Below are positions 34,507 to 43,531 of a DNA stretch of 64,000 nt, piece after piece. The stretch lies in the NCBI RefSeq assembly GCF_003610535.1, contig NZ_RAPN01000001.1, forward strand, positions 1,103,320 to 1,167,319, given 5' to 3'. Source of the DNA: Mangrovibacterium diazotrophicum. GTDB lineage: Bacteria > Bacteroidota > Bacteroidia > Bacteroidales > Prolixibacteraceae. A program made the translations under genes and the position numbers. The first letter of the stretch is position 1, and the number at the start of each line of letters is the position of its first letter. The notes under the pieces were generated by a model that saw nothing but the letters and a program-made list of their open reading frames with translations, was not told the DNA's origin and did not search any database.

Positions 34507-35342
34507 GACAACACAAGATAATCGATATCACTCTTTTAAGTTTTATGTTCCTCCTGATCTCAGTGGCAGTTCAGGCACAAAACGAACGGAAATTCGTTCG
34601 CATGGGGAACAAACTTTACGAACAAGCGCTGGGCGACACCACCAAACAAGACACAGCTGCTTATAGCCAGGCTGAAGTGGCGTATCGCCGGGCACTGGAC
34701 AAACGCCCCGACGATCAGAAGTGGAACTTCAACCTGGGCGATGCGCTTTACAAGCAGCAAAAGTTCGACCAGGCGCAAAGTACCTACGAAGAAGTGGCCG
34801 AGAAGAGTGAAGATAAAGTGGAAAAAGCGCGTGCTTACCACAACATAGGCAACTCGCTACTGATGCAAAACAAGCTGGACGAAAGTATTGAAGCATACAA
34901 AAAAGCGCTGCGAAACAATCCGAATGATCTGGACACCAAGTACAACTTGCTGTATGCCATGAACCAGAAGAAAAAACAGGAACAGCAGCAGAAAAACAAA
35001 GATCAAAATAAAGATCAGAATAAAGATCAAGACAAGGACAAGGATAAGCAGGATCAGAATAAAGACAAGCAGGACCAGAACAAGGATCAAAACAAAGATC
35101 AGAATAAGGACCAGAACAAAGACCAAAATAAAGATCAGCAAAACCAGGATCAACAGAATAAGCAGAACCAGGATCAGAATAAGCAGCAGCAACAGCAGCA
35201 ACCTCAGGAACAAAAAATCTCCAAAGAGAATGCGGAGCGTTTGTTGCAGGCTTTGCAAAACGACGAAGAAAAGATCCAGGAAAAAGTAAAAAAAGCACAA
35301 GCAGCGCAAGCAAAACAACGACAGACTGACAAGGACTGGTAA
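34503..35342 (+). CDS. batC: BatC, TPR protein with Lys-Asp-Gln repeat tract
   Basis: A 279-residue exported protein: signal peptide (about 1-26), TPR repeats (about 34-152; KWNFNLGDALYKQQKFDQAQSTY, RAYHNIGNSLLMQNKLDESIEAYKKAL), and then an extreme low-complexity tract at about 157-235 of NKDQ, QDKD and QQQ units, followed by a charged helix ending in KDW. BatC is a small TPR component linked to BatA/B, presumably a scaffold. The tract is encoded by near-perfect AATAAAGATCAG-type repeats (34971-35207) that could slip. The ATG at 34503 overlaps batB; frames extending upstream are inside batB. Confidence 0.88.
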   Translation: MRQHKIIDITLLSFMFLLISVAVQAQNERKFVRMGNKLYEQALGDTTKQDTAAYSQAEVAYRRALDKRPDDQKWNFNLGDALYKQQKFDQAQSTYEEVAEKSEDKVEKARAYHNIGNSLLMQNKLDESIEAYKKALRNNPNDLDTKYNLLYAMNQKKKQEQQQKNKDQNKDQNKDQDKDKDKQDQNKDKQDQNKDQNKDQNKDQNKDQNKDQQNQDQQNKQNQDQNKQQQQQQPQEQKISKENAERLLQALQNDEEKIQEKVKKAQAAQAKQRQTDKDW

Positions 35343-35409
35343 CAATTGAAATATTAGTTACCAACTGCAGACTAAAAACACCGTTTTCACTGTTTCATGC
35401 TTTATATAT

Positions 35410-35417
35410 TAATTTTG
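35410..35417 (+). promoter_or_regulatory. Possible internal promoter before batD
   Basis: TAATTTTG fits TAnnTTTG, 31 bases before the batD ATG in a 106-base gap that is unusually wide for this cluster. No -33 TTG is seen at the right spacing. Confidence 0.4.
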
Positions 35418-35448
35418 AAGTTGAAATAACCAACGCATAAGGAGTAAA

Positions 35449-37272
35449 ATGATTAAGAGACTCATCCTTTCAATCTTATTTGTACTACCGGCTTGGTTCG
35501 CCTCGGCCGATAGTGTACGATTTAACATGACCGGCCCCAACGTAGTTTCGGTTGGCGAACAATTCCGTCTTTCTTTTACATTGAATGAGCAGGGTACCGA
35601 TTTAAAATTACCCGATTTATCCGGATTCGACGTGCTCATGGGCCCATCAACCTCCCAAAGTACCAGCATCCAGATGATCAACGGGCAAACGACGCAAACC
35701 GTGTCGTTCTCGTACATCTATATTTTACGTGCAAAGACTGAAGGAACCTTCACCATTCGTCCGGCATCGATCAATGTTGACGGCAAAGTTTACGAATCGA
35801 ATGAATTGGAAATTGAAGTTGTGAAAGGCCAGCCGCAAACGCAGCAAAGCCAAAGCAGCGGAAGCCAACAGCAACAACAGCAGGCCCCGGCAACAACCGA
35901 AATTACTAAGGACGATTTGTTTGTGAAAGTCGACCTGGACAAAAGCAATGTCTACAAAGGCCAACAGATTATTGCAACGGTAAAAATTTATGTGAGTCCT
36001 AGTGTTCCTATTACGAATTTCGAAGATGTAAAACTGCCTTCGTACGAAGGTTTCTGGACACAGGACATCGATATTCCCAACCAGATTACGTTCAATCGCG
36101 AAGTCTACAAGGGGAAAATTTACCAGGTTGGCGTGCTGAAGAAAACAATCCTGTTCCCGCAACAAACCGGAAAAATTAAAATCGATCCGTTTGAAATTAC
36201 CTGCCTGGTTCGTCAGCAGATCAAACGCCAGCGCAGTTTCTTCGACGATTTCTTCGATAACTACCGCACAGTATCGGCCAAAGTAACCAGTGATCCGGTT
36301 TACGTGCAGGTGAAAAACTTACCGGCTAGTCCGGATGGCTTCTACGGCGGCGTAGGGGATCTGGATTTCTCGGCTTCCATCGATAAAACCGGTGCAAAAA
36401 CCAACGAAGCAATTACCTTAAAACTGACCGTTTCGGGAAGTGGTAACCTGCGGTTGATTGAAGCGCCAAAAGTAGATTTCCCGAAAGATTTTGAAGTGTA
36501 CGACCCAAAGACCAACGAAAGTCTGAAATCGACCAACAGTGGTTTGCAGGGAAGCAAGACGTTCGAATACCTGGTTATTCCGCGTTACGCCGGAGATTAC
36601 ACAATTCCTGCGGTGACCTTCTCGAGCTTCAACCCGGCAACTGGAACCTACAAAACAACGACATCAAAAGCGTTTGATCTGACGATTGAACAAGGCACCG
36701 ACGATCAAAACACAACGGTGACCAGCGCTTACAATAAAGAAGATGTGCGTTTCCTTGGAAAAGACATTCGCTACATCAAGCAAAACCAATACAAGCTCCG
36801 CAGTACCGATAATTCATTCTATGGTAGCCTGGCTTTCTGGTTGTTATACATCTGCTCATTCGTTGTGGCGGTAATTGTTGCCATTGTCTACCGGAAAAAG
36901 CTGAAAGAAAATGCCAATATCCAGTTGGTGAAAACTAAACAAGCTAACAAAATGGCGCGCAAACGCCTGAAAGAAGCAGCAGCACACTTGAAACAACACA
37001 ACTCGGAGCAATTCTACGAAGCGGTTCTGAAAGCATTCTGGGGTTATCTGAGTGATAAATTGAGTATTCCGGTTGCGAAACTAAACCGCGACAACGCAGC
37101 GATGACCCTTGCCCAACGCGGCGCAAGCAAAGAACAGGTTGACGAGTTCATCAAGATCATCGACACCTGCGAATTTGCCCGCTACGCACCGAGTGCTTCG
37201 GACGCAGCTTTGGAGGAAGTGTATGAAAAATCGGCCAACCTGATGGGTAAGCTGGACAAACAAATCCGTTGA
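35449..37272 (+). CDS. batD: BatD
   Basis: A 607-residue envelope protein: signal peptide (MIKRLILSILFVLPAWFASA), a large periplasmic part of repeated beta-sandwich domains (first ANKDVR-like SVGEQFRLSFTLNEQGTDLKLPDLSGFDV, second KSNVYKGQQIIATVKIYV), one membrane segment (SLAFWLLYICSFVVAVIVAIVY, about 464-485), and a cytoplasmic helical tail. A Gln/Ser-rich linker (about 126-145) separates the first two domains. BatD is the hallmark component of the Bat system and is predicted to reach into the periplasm. Confidence 0.92.
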   Translation: MIKRLILSILFVLPAWFASADSVRFNMTGPNVVSVGEQFRLSFTLNEQGTDLKLPDLSGFDVLMGPSTSQSTSIQMINGQTTQTVSFSYIYILRAKTEGTFTIRPASINVDGKVYESNELEIEVVKGQPQTQQSQSSGSQQQQQQAPATTEITKDDLFVKVDLDKSNVYKGQQIIATVKIYVSPSVPITNFEDVKLPSYEGFWTQDIDIPNQITFNREVYKGKIYQVGVLKKTILFPQQTGKIKIDPFEITCLVRQQIKRQRSFFDDFFDNYRTVSAKVTSDPVYVQVKNLPASPDGFYGGVGDLDFSASIDKTGAKTNEAITLKLTVSGSGNLRLIEAPKVDFPKDFEVYDPKTNESLKSTNSGLQGSKTFEYLVIPRYAGDYTIPAVTFSSFNPATGTYKTTTSKAFDLTIEQGTDDQNTTVTSAYNKEDVRFLGKDIRYIKQNQYKLRSTDNSFYGSLAFWLLYICSFVVAVIVAIVYRKKLKENANIQLVKTKQANKMARKRLKEAAAHLKQHNSEQFYEAVLKAFWGYLSDKLSIPVAKLNRDNAAMTLAQRGASKEQVDEFIKIIDTCEFARYAPSASDAALEEVYEKSANLMGKLDKQIR

Positions 37273-37295
37273 GTAACCGAAAAAAGAAGACAATC

Positions 37296-38045
37296 ATGAA
37301 GAAGTTCATTCAAACCATATTTTTGTTGGCATTGAGCCTGTCGGTCTTTGCACAGGATGCCCAGCTTGACAAAGCCAACCAACACTACATTGCCGGCGAA
37401 TACGATCAGGCTATCGAGGCTTACAACGAAATTTTGAATGGTAGTAAAGAATCAGCCGAAGTGTATTACAACCTGGGGAATGCGTATTACAAGACCGGGA
37501 AGTACACGCAATCTATTCTGAATTACGAGCGTGCAAAACTATTGGCTCCCAACGACGAAGATATTCAGTTCAACCTGGAACTGGCCAATCAACACGTGGT
37601 TGATGCCATCGACCCGCTACCACAAGTTTTCTTTGTTCGCTGGTGGAACAACATCACCAACAAGTTCTCCATCGACCAGTGGGCGCGCATTAGCGTGGTT
37701 TCGTTCATCGTGTTCCTGATTTTGGCGGGACTATTTTTCTTCACCCAAAACGGCGTGATCAAAAGAGTTTCATTTTGGACCGGTATTTTAGTGATAGTTA
37801 TTTCCATTTTTAGTTTTAACTTTGCCGCCCGGCATAAGAAGCGAATAACCGAGCATAATTTTGCCATCATCACGCAACCAAGCGTGACGGTAAAAAGCTC
37901 GCCTTCCGACAGTGGAACCGACTTATTTTTGATTCATGAAGGACTGAAGGTCGAAATCAAAGATAATTTGAGCGGTTGGATGGAAATTCGCCTGTCTGAC
38001 GGAAACCAGGGATGGTTACCAGCAAACAGTGTTGAAAGAATTTAA
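37296..38045 (+). CDS. batE: BatE, TPR and SH3-domain protein
   Basis: A 249-residue protein: signal peptide (MKKFIQTIFLLALSLSVFAQ), TPR repeats (HYIAGEYDQAIEAYNEIL, YYNLGNAYYKTGKYTQSILNYERAKLL), two membrane segments (WARISVVSFIVFLILAGLFFF and VSFWTGILVIVISIFSFNFA), and a C-terminal bacterial SH3-like domain (ITQPSVTVKSSPSDSGTDLFLIHEGLKVEI, GWLPANSVERI). It closes the bat cluster. ATG 37296 starts the signal peptide; the frame from 37269 adds a charged stretch with no support. A good terminator follows. Confidence 0.88.
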   Translation: MKKFIQTIFLLALSLSVFAQDAQLDKANQHYIAGEYDQAIEAYNEILNGSKESAEVYYNLGNAYYKTGKYTQSILNYERAKLLAPNDEDIQFNLELANQHVVDAIDPLPQVFFVRWWNNITNKFSIDQWARISVVSFIVFLILAGLFFFTQNGVIKRVSFWTGILVIVISIFSFNFAARHKKRITEHNFAIITQPSVTVKSSPSDSGTDLFLIHEGLKVEIKDNLSGWMEIRLSDGNQGWLPANSVERI

Positions 38046-38049
38046 AACG

Positions 38050-38075
38050 ATGCCGGCCAAAGCCGGTATTTTTTT
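38050..38075 (+). terminator. Terminator of the bat cluster
   Basis: ATGCCGGC pairs with GCCGGTAT around a 4-base loop, then TTTTTTTG, right after the batE stop. Confidence 0.92.
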
Positions 38076-38140
38076 GTTTTACACCATATTTCAAAACCAT
38101 TTTAAACGCGAGTTGTTTAAAGACTCATAAATTTAAAATC

Positions 38141-39007
38141 ATGGCTTATAATTTACTAAAAGGTAAAAGAGGGATTATTTTCGGTGCCCTGAATGCTGAT
38201 TCAATTGCTTGGAAAGTTGCAGAGCGCGCCTATGAAGAAGGAGCTACCTTCACATTAACGAATACATCCGTTGCCCTGCGTATGGGAGATACAGCTCAGC
38301 TCGCTGAGAAAACAAACTCGACATTGATCGCGGCCGATGCTACCAACGTAGCCGACCTGGAAAACCTGGTTGAAGAGTCGATGAAAGTGTTGGGCGGAAA
38401 AATCGATTTTGTGTTGCACTCAATTGGTATGTCTCCGAACGTGCGCAAAGGTCGTCATTACAGCGACCTCGACTACAACTACCTGGATAAAACACTGGAC
38501 ATTTCAGCAATTTCATTCCATAAAGTATTGCAGGTTTGTCGTCAAAAAGACGCCATCAACGAATGGGGATCTGTGGTAGCTTTATCGTATGTTGCTGCAC
38601 AGCGTACATTCTATGGTTATAACGACATGGCTGATGCCAAAGCGTTGTTGGAGTCAATTGCCCGTAGCTTCGGTTACATCTACGGCCGCGAGCGCAACGT
38701 GCGTGTGAACACGGTTTCACAGTCACCAACTCGCACAACTGCCGGTAGTGGTGTAAAAGGTATCGACCGTTTGCTGGACTTCGGCGATCGTATGTCTCCG
38801 CTTGGTAATGCAACAGGCGACGAGTGTGCAGACTACTGCATCACTTTGTTCTCTGACCTGACCAAAAAAGTGACTATGCAGAACTTGTTCCACGATGGTG
38901 GTTTCTCATCAATGGGTATGAGCATGCGTGCACTGGAACAGTACGAAAAAGGTTTGGATTGCGATTGTGATTGCGGTCCTGCTGAAACAGAACACAAATA
39001 CGACTAA
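38141..39007 (+). CDS. fabI: Enoyl-[acyl-carrier-protein] reductase FabI
   Basis: A 288-residue short-chain dehydrogenase-type enoyl-ACP reductase that reduces the trans-2 double bond in each cycle of fatty acid elongation. NAD(P)-site residues are in KGKRGIIFGALNADSIAWKVA. The catalytic pair follows FabI spacing, with Tyr in YNDMADAK and the Lys seven positions later. VLHSIGMSP and SQSPTRTTAGSGVKG are also typical. The C-terminus ends in CDCDCGPAETEHKYD, a Cys/Asp-rich extension beyond the E. coli enzyme. It stands alone with a clean terminator and no other fab gene nearby. It is a triclosan-class target. Confidence 0.95.
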   Translation: MAYNLLKGKRGIIFGALNADSIAWKVAERAYEEGATFTLTNTSVALRMGDTAQLAEKTNSTLIAADATNVADLENLVEESMKVLGGKIDFVLHSIGMSPNVRKGRHYSDLDYNYLDKTLDISAISFHKVLQVCRQKDAINEWGSVVALSYVAAQRTFYGYNDMADAKALLESIARSFGYIYGRERNVRVNTVSQSPTRTTAGSGVKGIDRLLDFGDRMSPLGNATGDECADYCITLFSDLTKKVTMQNLFHDGGFSSMGMSMRALEQYEKGLDCDCDCGPAETEHKYD

Positions 39008-39029
39008 TCGTTCGATTTAAATAAAATAA

Positions 39030-39061
39030 AAAACGGAGCTGAATTTCAGTTCCGTTTTTTT
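39030..39061 (+). terminator. Terminator after fabI, usable on both strands
   Basis: AAAACGGAGCTGAA pairs with TTCAGTTCCGTTTT and is followed by more Ts. The opposing gene ends at 39060, so the hairpin could serve both. Confidence 0.9.
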
Positions 39062-39536
39062 ATGCTTTTAAATAAGCAATGTCTTCTTCGTAATCGTATT
39101 GAAGGTCCTCATGAAGCTTACCAACAGTTGTGGTTATTTTCTGAAGCTGCCTCGCATACATATTTCGGATGATTGGGCTAGTGCTCATCGGGATCTTTTC
39201 CGTTCGCATCTTCCGGCAAAAGTAGATGAGCAGTTCAACCTCGGTTGTTTTTAGCCCCGAATATCGGATAGCCTGAGTCGTATCCTTCAGTATTTTCCGC
39301 AAGCTCTTTTTAATGAGATAGCCACTTTTTCGGTTCATACTTTTAAAGCCCAGATCAATCTCTTGCTTCACCGATTGGATGAAGCCTTCTTCATTTTCAG
39401 ATTCAAACAACAGGTAGGTCAACAGTTCTTTGTTATCCTTTTTGAAGCGTGCCATCCGCAAACACAGCTCCTGCAACTGCTGCGGCAGGTAGTTTTTCAA
39501 CTCGTCCCGAATTTCTTTAATTGACCGGCTTTCCAT
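39060..39536 (-). CDS. Protein of unknown function, helical
   Basis: I do not recognise this 158-residue protein. It is basic, mostly helical, and has no signal or membrane segment. Notable stretches are KNYLPQQLQELCLRMARFKKDNKELLTYLLF near the start and LLIYFCRKMRTEKIPMSTSPIIRNMYARQLQKI near the middle. Proteins of this size and pattern are common orphans in Bacteroidota, in my recollection, but I cannot check that. It has its own ATG at 39536 and stands alone between the fabI and sulfatase terminators. Confidence 0.75.
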   Translation of the reverse strand: MESRSIKEIRDELKNYLPQQLQELCLRMARFKKDNKELLTYLLFESENEEGFIQSVKQEIDLGFKSMNRKSGYLIKKSLRKILKDTTQAIRYSGLKTTEVELLIYFCRKMRTEKIPMSTSPIIRNMYARQLQKITTTVGKLHEDLQYDYEEDIAYLKA

Positions 39537-39551
39537 ACACGAAAGAAAGCA

Positions 39552-39583
39552 AAAAATAAGCGACTGACAAAGTAATCAGTCGC
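39552..39583 (-). terminator. Terminator of the sulfatase gene
   Basis: On the minus strand GCGACTGA pairs with TCAGTCGC around an 8-base loop, followed by TTATTTTTTG. It lies about 80 bases after the sulfatase stop. Confidence 0.8.
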
Positions 39584-39661
39584 TGTATACAGTCGCAATT
39601 TTATCCTGATCGGACAAAGCTGCCGGTAGTCTAATTATCCGAATACCGAATATCCAACAAG

Positions 39662-41116
39662 CTATTCAGTTGTTGAATGTCCTTCCATGCCAAAGGGGAA
39701 TTCTGCAGATTCGGTGCGGGCAGCCCAGAGAATCTGTTGCATCTCTTCAACTACTTCCGGGTGTTCTGCTGCAAGATTGTGCTCCTCCCCCGGATCTTTC
39801 GACAAATCGTAAAGCTCGAGAGTTTGCTTCTCCGGATCGGAAACATTGTAGGACACATATTTCCAGTCTCCCTGACGAATGGCCTGACGACCTCCGTTTT
39901 CGTGGAATTCCCAATACAAATAGTCATGTTTCTTTTGGCCGGGTTCGTTCAGTAAGGTTGGCAAAAACGAAATCCCTTGGATATTGGTTGGCTTCCCGGC
40001 ACCAACAAGCTCAGCAAATGTTGGCATCACATCCCAGAAAGCTGAAATCAAATCGGTTGATGAACCGGCTGCTATTTTATCCGGCCAGCGGGCGATCATC
40101 GGCTCCCGAATACCGCCTTCGTACAAATCGCGTTTGTAGCCTTTCAGCGGACCATTGCTATCAAAATAATCGGGATCAGCGCCACCTTCAATATGCGGCC
40201 CGTTATCTGAAGAGAAGATCACTAAGGTGTTATCGTCGATTCCCAGTTCCTTCAACTTCGCCATAATCTCCCCAACTTCGTCATCAAGCACCGAAACCAT
40301 GGCCGCAAACGCGGCGTGGCATTCCTGCTGTGAACCGTAACCTCCGGTTCGGAAACGAGGACTTCCGTAATCAGCTCCTTCAAATTGTTTCTCGGGATCA
40401 TATTTACCACGGAACTTAGCCAGGTATTTCTCCGGAAGTTTCAATTCAGCATGCGGAATCACCGAAGGATAGAACATGAAAAAGGTTGTATCCTTGTTCC
40501 GCTCCAAAAACTTCATGGCTTCTTCGTGAATCAACTCGGGAGCATATTCTTCAAACTGGTCATCAGCATTGCCATCCAACTCGATCATCGATTGGTTATC
40601 CCAAAGGTGCCCGGGGAAATAATTGTGAGCCAGTGTCTGACAATTGAATCCGTAAAATTCGTCAAATCCTTGTTTATTGGGATCGCCATCAGTATCAATG
40701 AAGCCCAAACCCCATTTTCCGAAAGCACCAGTCACGTAACCATTCTGCTGTAAAAGTTCGGCTACCGTAAATGCGTCGGCAGGCAACGGCAATTGCCCTT
40801 CAGGCTTGGTTCCAACGTTACCGCGGATCGGTGTAAATCCGGTCGTCTGCCCGGTCAGCAGCGACGAGCGCGAAGGAGCACAAACGGCACATCCGGCGTA
40901 GTGATTTGTAAAACGCATCCCTTCGGTCGCCAGCTTGTCAATATTTGGGGTTTCGAACTTTTGTTGCCCGTAGCAACTCAAATCGCCGTAGCCCAAATCG
41001 TCAGCGAGAATGTAAATGATGTTGGGTTTCTTTTCTTCAACGGTTGGTTTTGTGGCAGTTTGGCAGGCAGTAAACGCCAATAGCGCGACCAAACCGCTCA
41101 GGTAGTTTCTTTTCAT
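39662..41116 (-). CDS. Arylsulfatase-like lipoprotein (Cys-type)
   Basis: A 484-residue exported sulfatase. A lipobox (LLAFTAC) follows the signal. PNIIYILADDLGYGDLSCYG carries the first metal-binding Asp pair. CAVCAPSRSSLLTGQ is the activation motif C-x-P-S-R, whose Cys must be oxidised to formylglycine, in anaerobes by a radical SAM maturase that is not in this window. Late metal residues lie in VIFSSDNGPH. It would remove sulfate from a sugar or aryl ester outside the inner membrane. The S1_16-like length and lipoprotein form suggest polysaccharide sulfates, but no glycan locus surrounds it. Confidence 0.93.
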   Translation of the reverse strand: MKRNYLSGLVALLAFTACQTATKPTVEEKKPNIIYILADDLGYGDLSCYGQQKFETPNIDKLATEGMRFTNHYAGCAVCAPSRSSLLTGQTTGFTPIRGNVGTKPEGQLPLPADAFTVAELLQQNGYVTGAFGKWGLGFIDTDGDPNKQGFDEFYGFNCQTLAHNYFPGHLWDNQSMIELDGNADDQFEEYAPELIHEEAMKFLERNKDTTFFMFYPSVIPHAELKLPEKYLAKFRGKYDPEKQFEGADYGSPRFRTGGYGSQQECHAAFAAMVSVLDDEVGEIMAKLKELGIDDNTLVIFSSDNGPHIEGGADPDYFDSNGPLKGYKRDLYEGGIREPMIARWPDKIAAGSSTDLISAFWDVMPTFAELVGAGKPTNIQGISFLPTLLNEPGQKKHDYLYWEFHENGGRQAIRQGDWKYVSYNVSDPEKQTLELYDLSKDPGEEHNLAAEHPEVVEEMQQILWAARTESAEFPFGMEGHSTTE

Positions 41117-41227
41117 TGTTTGTAATAATTTGATTTTGCAGTGCAGTGCCCTAAAGTTAGAAAAGAAATCCGGAAACAGGATTCCCGAACGGGCAAAACA
41201 TTGGCGACAAAACGAATTCCAACTTCG

Positions 41228-41809
41228 TCAAACCGTTGTCAAAGCCACTTTTCGTCCCAAATGAAAAGCCTGCTTGTTAAATTCGACCACATCTTCTCCC
41301 TTGCCTGCAAAAACGGTTTCAATCCCCTTTTCGAACGACTGGACTGAGATATGCACAAAAGCAGACAAAGCACCCAGCATAATAATATTCGAAGACTTTG
41401 CGTGACCGATATCGCGGGCCAGATCGGTGGCATCTATTTTCAGCACTTTGGGTAGCTGATCAAGCGCCTCTTGAATTTTGCCGATTTCAGGGTAATTCGG
41501 AAGATTGGTAAACGGATCAGTATTGGTGATCAGGTAACCGTCTTTTTTCAGAAAAGGCAATTGTCGCAAGGCTTCCATTGGTTCAACCGCTAAAATCAGA
41601 TCGGCCTGCCCGTGGTGAATCAAATCAGCATAAACGGATCGGTCCGAAAGGCGCACGTGCGATACCACAGCTCCTCCGCGCTGGCTCATGCCATGCGTTT
41701 CCGACTGTTTCAAATGAAGCCCTTCTTCGAGCGCTGCCAGCCCGATAATGGCTCCCATCGATAAAATTCCTTGTCCACCCACACCTGCTAAAATAACATC
41801 TGTTTTCAT
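41228..41809 (-). CDS. iorB: Indolepyruvate oxidoreductase, beta subunit
   Basis: A 193-residue gamma-type subunit of 2-oxoacid oxidoreductases, partner of IorA. The start VILAGVGGQGILSMG is the family's glycine-rich motif, followed by ETHGMSQRGGAVVSHVRL. Together the subunits oxidise indolepyruvate and other aryl pyruvates made from aromatic amino acids, forming acyl-CoA and reduced ferredoxin. I start at ATG 41809 because the longer frame uses a TTG at 41815. It is 12 bases after the iorA stop, so co-transcribed. Confidence 0.93.
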   Translation of the reverse strand: MKTDVILAGVGGQGILSMGAIIGLAALEEGLHLKQSETHGMSQRGGAVVSHVRLSDRSVYADLIHHGQADLILAVEPMEALRQLPFLKKDGYLITNTDPFTNLPNYPEIGKIQEALDQLPKVLKIDATDLARDIGHAKSSNIIMLGALSAFVHISVQSFEKGIETVFAGKGEDVVEFNKQAFHLGRKVALTTV

Positions 41810-41821
41810 CGTCAATGTTTA

Positions 41822-43423
41822 CTATTTCGTTTTATTCCGTTTCATTCTCCACATCGCCTTTTGCAAACACTCCCGCCGTGGGATAACCACCGAAACTCCT
41901 TCAAATTCAATCTCTTCCTTAAAAATCTGAACCATCTCCTCGTGATTCTTTTTTAAGGGCACAAAGACCCGAATGTGGCGGGTGTCGACACCAAGCCCCA
42001 CACAAATAGTTTCGATAATATCCTTTGCAGCCGAATCCTGCCCTCCGGTCATCGACACTGATTGGTTATCGGAAATCACGATCAGCATATTGGTCTTTTC
42101 ATTAACGGCGTCGAGCAATCCGGTGATTCCCGAGTGCGCAAAAGTGGAATCGCCCAACACGGCAATCGCCGGGAAAAAGCCGGCATCGGCAGCCCCTTTC
42201 GCCATGGTGATGGAGGCGCCCATATCCACACAGGTATAAATTGACTCGAAGGGCGGCAAAGCAGCCAGGGCGTAACAACCGATGTCGGAAAAAATATGCC
42301 CCGCGCCGTAGCTGGCAATCGCTTCATCCAATGCCTTGAATGCATCAACGTGTCCGCAGCCCATACAAAAAGATGGCGGTCGCGGAACGACGCATTCAGG
42401 CACTGAGAAAGGCTCATCGTAAATCACAGCTAACGCCCGCCCAACTTTATCCGTCGTCAACTCTCCCTGTCTGTCAATTGTTCCGTCGAGCTTACCATGC
42501 ACCGGCTTTCCTTTCCCAAAGAAATCATGCAGTTGTTCCTCAACCAGCGGATAGCCTTCTTCCACCACGAGCAACTCGTCGCACAACTCTTCGAGTTTTC
42601 GGATGATTGACACAGGTACCGGGTATTGTGAGATTTTCACTCTTGGATACGGAATCTCAGAATCGGCGAAAACTTCCTGGAAATAGTTCCAGCCTAGTCC
42701 GCAACAAACGACCCCGAGGCTTTTATCTGCTCCATCCCTGAAAAAATTGTATTTAGACTGTTCGGCCCACTCTTGTAGCAGGTCTTGCTTTTCCAAAAGA
42801 TGGCGGTAATTCTTCCGCGCAAAAATCGGAAGTAAGAGGAACTGTTTGCTACTCTGCGGTAACTTCAGGCTTTTGGGCTGAAGTACTTCGCGGCGGAGAA
42901 CACCGGAACGTGTATGCGAAAGGCGGGTTGTCAGGCGAAGCATAACCGGAAGTTGGCTCTGCTCTGACAGTTGAAAAGCTTCATAAGCCATGTTGTAAGA
43001 CTCCTGTTGGTTCGAAGGTTCCAGAACCGGGATCATTGCAAACTTCCCATAGAAGCGAGAGTCCTGCTCGTTTTGAGACGAGTGCATCCCGGGATCATCA
43101 GCCACTGCCAATACCAAACCTCCATTCACACCCGTAATCGCCGAGTTAATGAAAACATCAGCAGCCACATTCAATCCGACCTGTTTCATGCAAACCAACG
43201 CACGCTTGCCCGCGTAACTCATGCCCAAAGCCGCCTCGTAAGCCGTTTTCTCATTGGCCGACCAATTGCAGCGCACCTGCCGATCAAGAGCCTGTTTACT
43301 TTGCTGAATATACTCTGTGATCTCTGTCGACGGGGTACCAGGATAGGCATAAACGCCCGAAATACCGGCATCAATGGCCGCCTGCGCCACCGCCTCGTTG
43401 CCCAGAAACAGTTCCGGTTTCAT
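41822..43423 (-). CDS. iorA: Indolepyruvate oxidoreductase, alpha subunit, no ferredoxin tail
   Basis: A 533-residue TPP-dependent subunit. The pyrimidine-binding half begins YAYPGTPSTEITEYI. The TPP/Mg2+ half has GCGHVDAFKALDEAI and GDSTFAHSGITGLLDAVNEKTNMLIVISDN (Gly-Asp-Ser...Asn-type TPP motif). The chain ends after VVIPRRECLQK and lacks the C-terminal two-[4Fe-4S] ferredoxin domain of archaeal IorA. Only isolated Cys are present. This short form appears in Bacteroidota, so it may be normal there and use a separate ferredoxin. With iorB it forms an operon that turns aryl pyruvates into aryl-acetyl-CoA. Confidence 0.93.
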   Translation of the reverse strand: MKPELFLGNEAVAQAAIDAGISGVYAYPGTPSTEITEYIQQSKQALDRQVRCNWSANEKTAYEAALGMSYAGKRALVCMKQVGLNVAADVFINSAITGVNGGLVLAVADDPGMHSSQNEQDSRFYGKFAMIPVLEPSNQQESYNMAYEAFQLSEQSQLPVMLRLTTRLSHTRSGVLRREVLQPKSLKLPQSSKQFLLLPIFARKNYRHLLEKQDLLQEWAEQSKYNFFRDGADKSLGVVCCGLGWNYFQEVFADSEIPYPRVKISQYPVPVSIIRKLEELCDELLVVEEGYPLVEEQLHDFFGKGKPVHGKLDGTIDRQGELTTDKVGRALAVIYDEPFSVPECVVPRPPSFCMGCGHVDAFKALDEAIASYGAGHIFSDIGCYALAALPPFESIYTCVDMGASITMAKGAADAGFFPAIAVLGDSTFAHSGITGLLDAVNEKTNMLIVISDNQSVSMTGGQDSAAKDIIETICVGLGVDTRHIRVFVPLKKNHEEMVQIFKEEIEFEGVSVVIPRRECLQKAMWRMKRNKTK

Positions 43424-43531
43424 AAGTCTTTCGGTTTGATTCTTTTAGAATTTAAGAAGATTTTCCTGCTTAAACAATGTTATTTATCAGAAGCGTTGCC
43501 ACCGGAAAAAGGGAAGATAGCCGACAATTGT

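Noticed and set aside
34971-35207. Regular 12-base repeats considered as a CRISPR-like array
   Set aside because: They are in frame, encode the Lys-Asp-Gln tract and have no spacers. No cas genes are nearby.
34729-35364. A minus-strand frame of 211 residues with Cys/Tyr/Pro-rich repeats opposite batC
   Set aside because: It is the complement of the repetitive AATAAAGATCAG tract in batC, so the odd composition is explained by the repeats.
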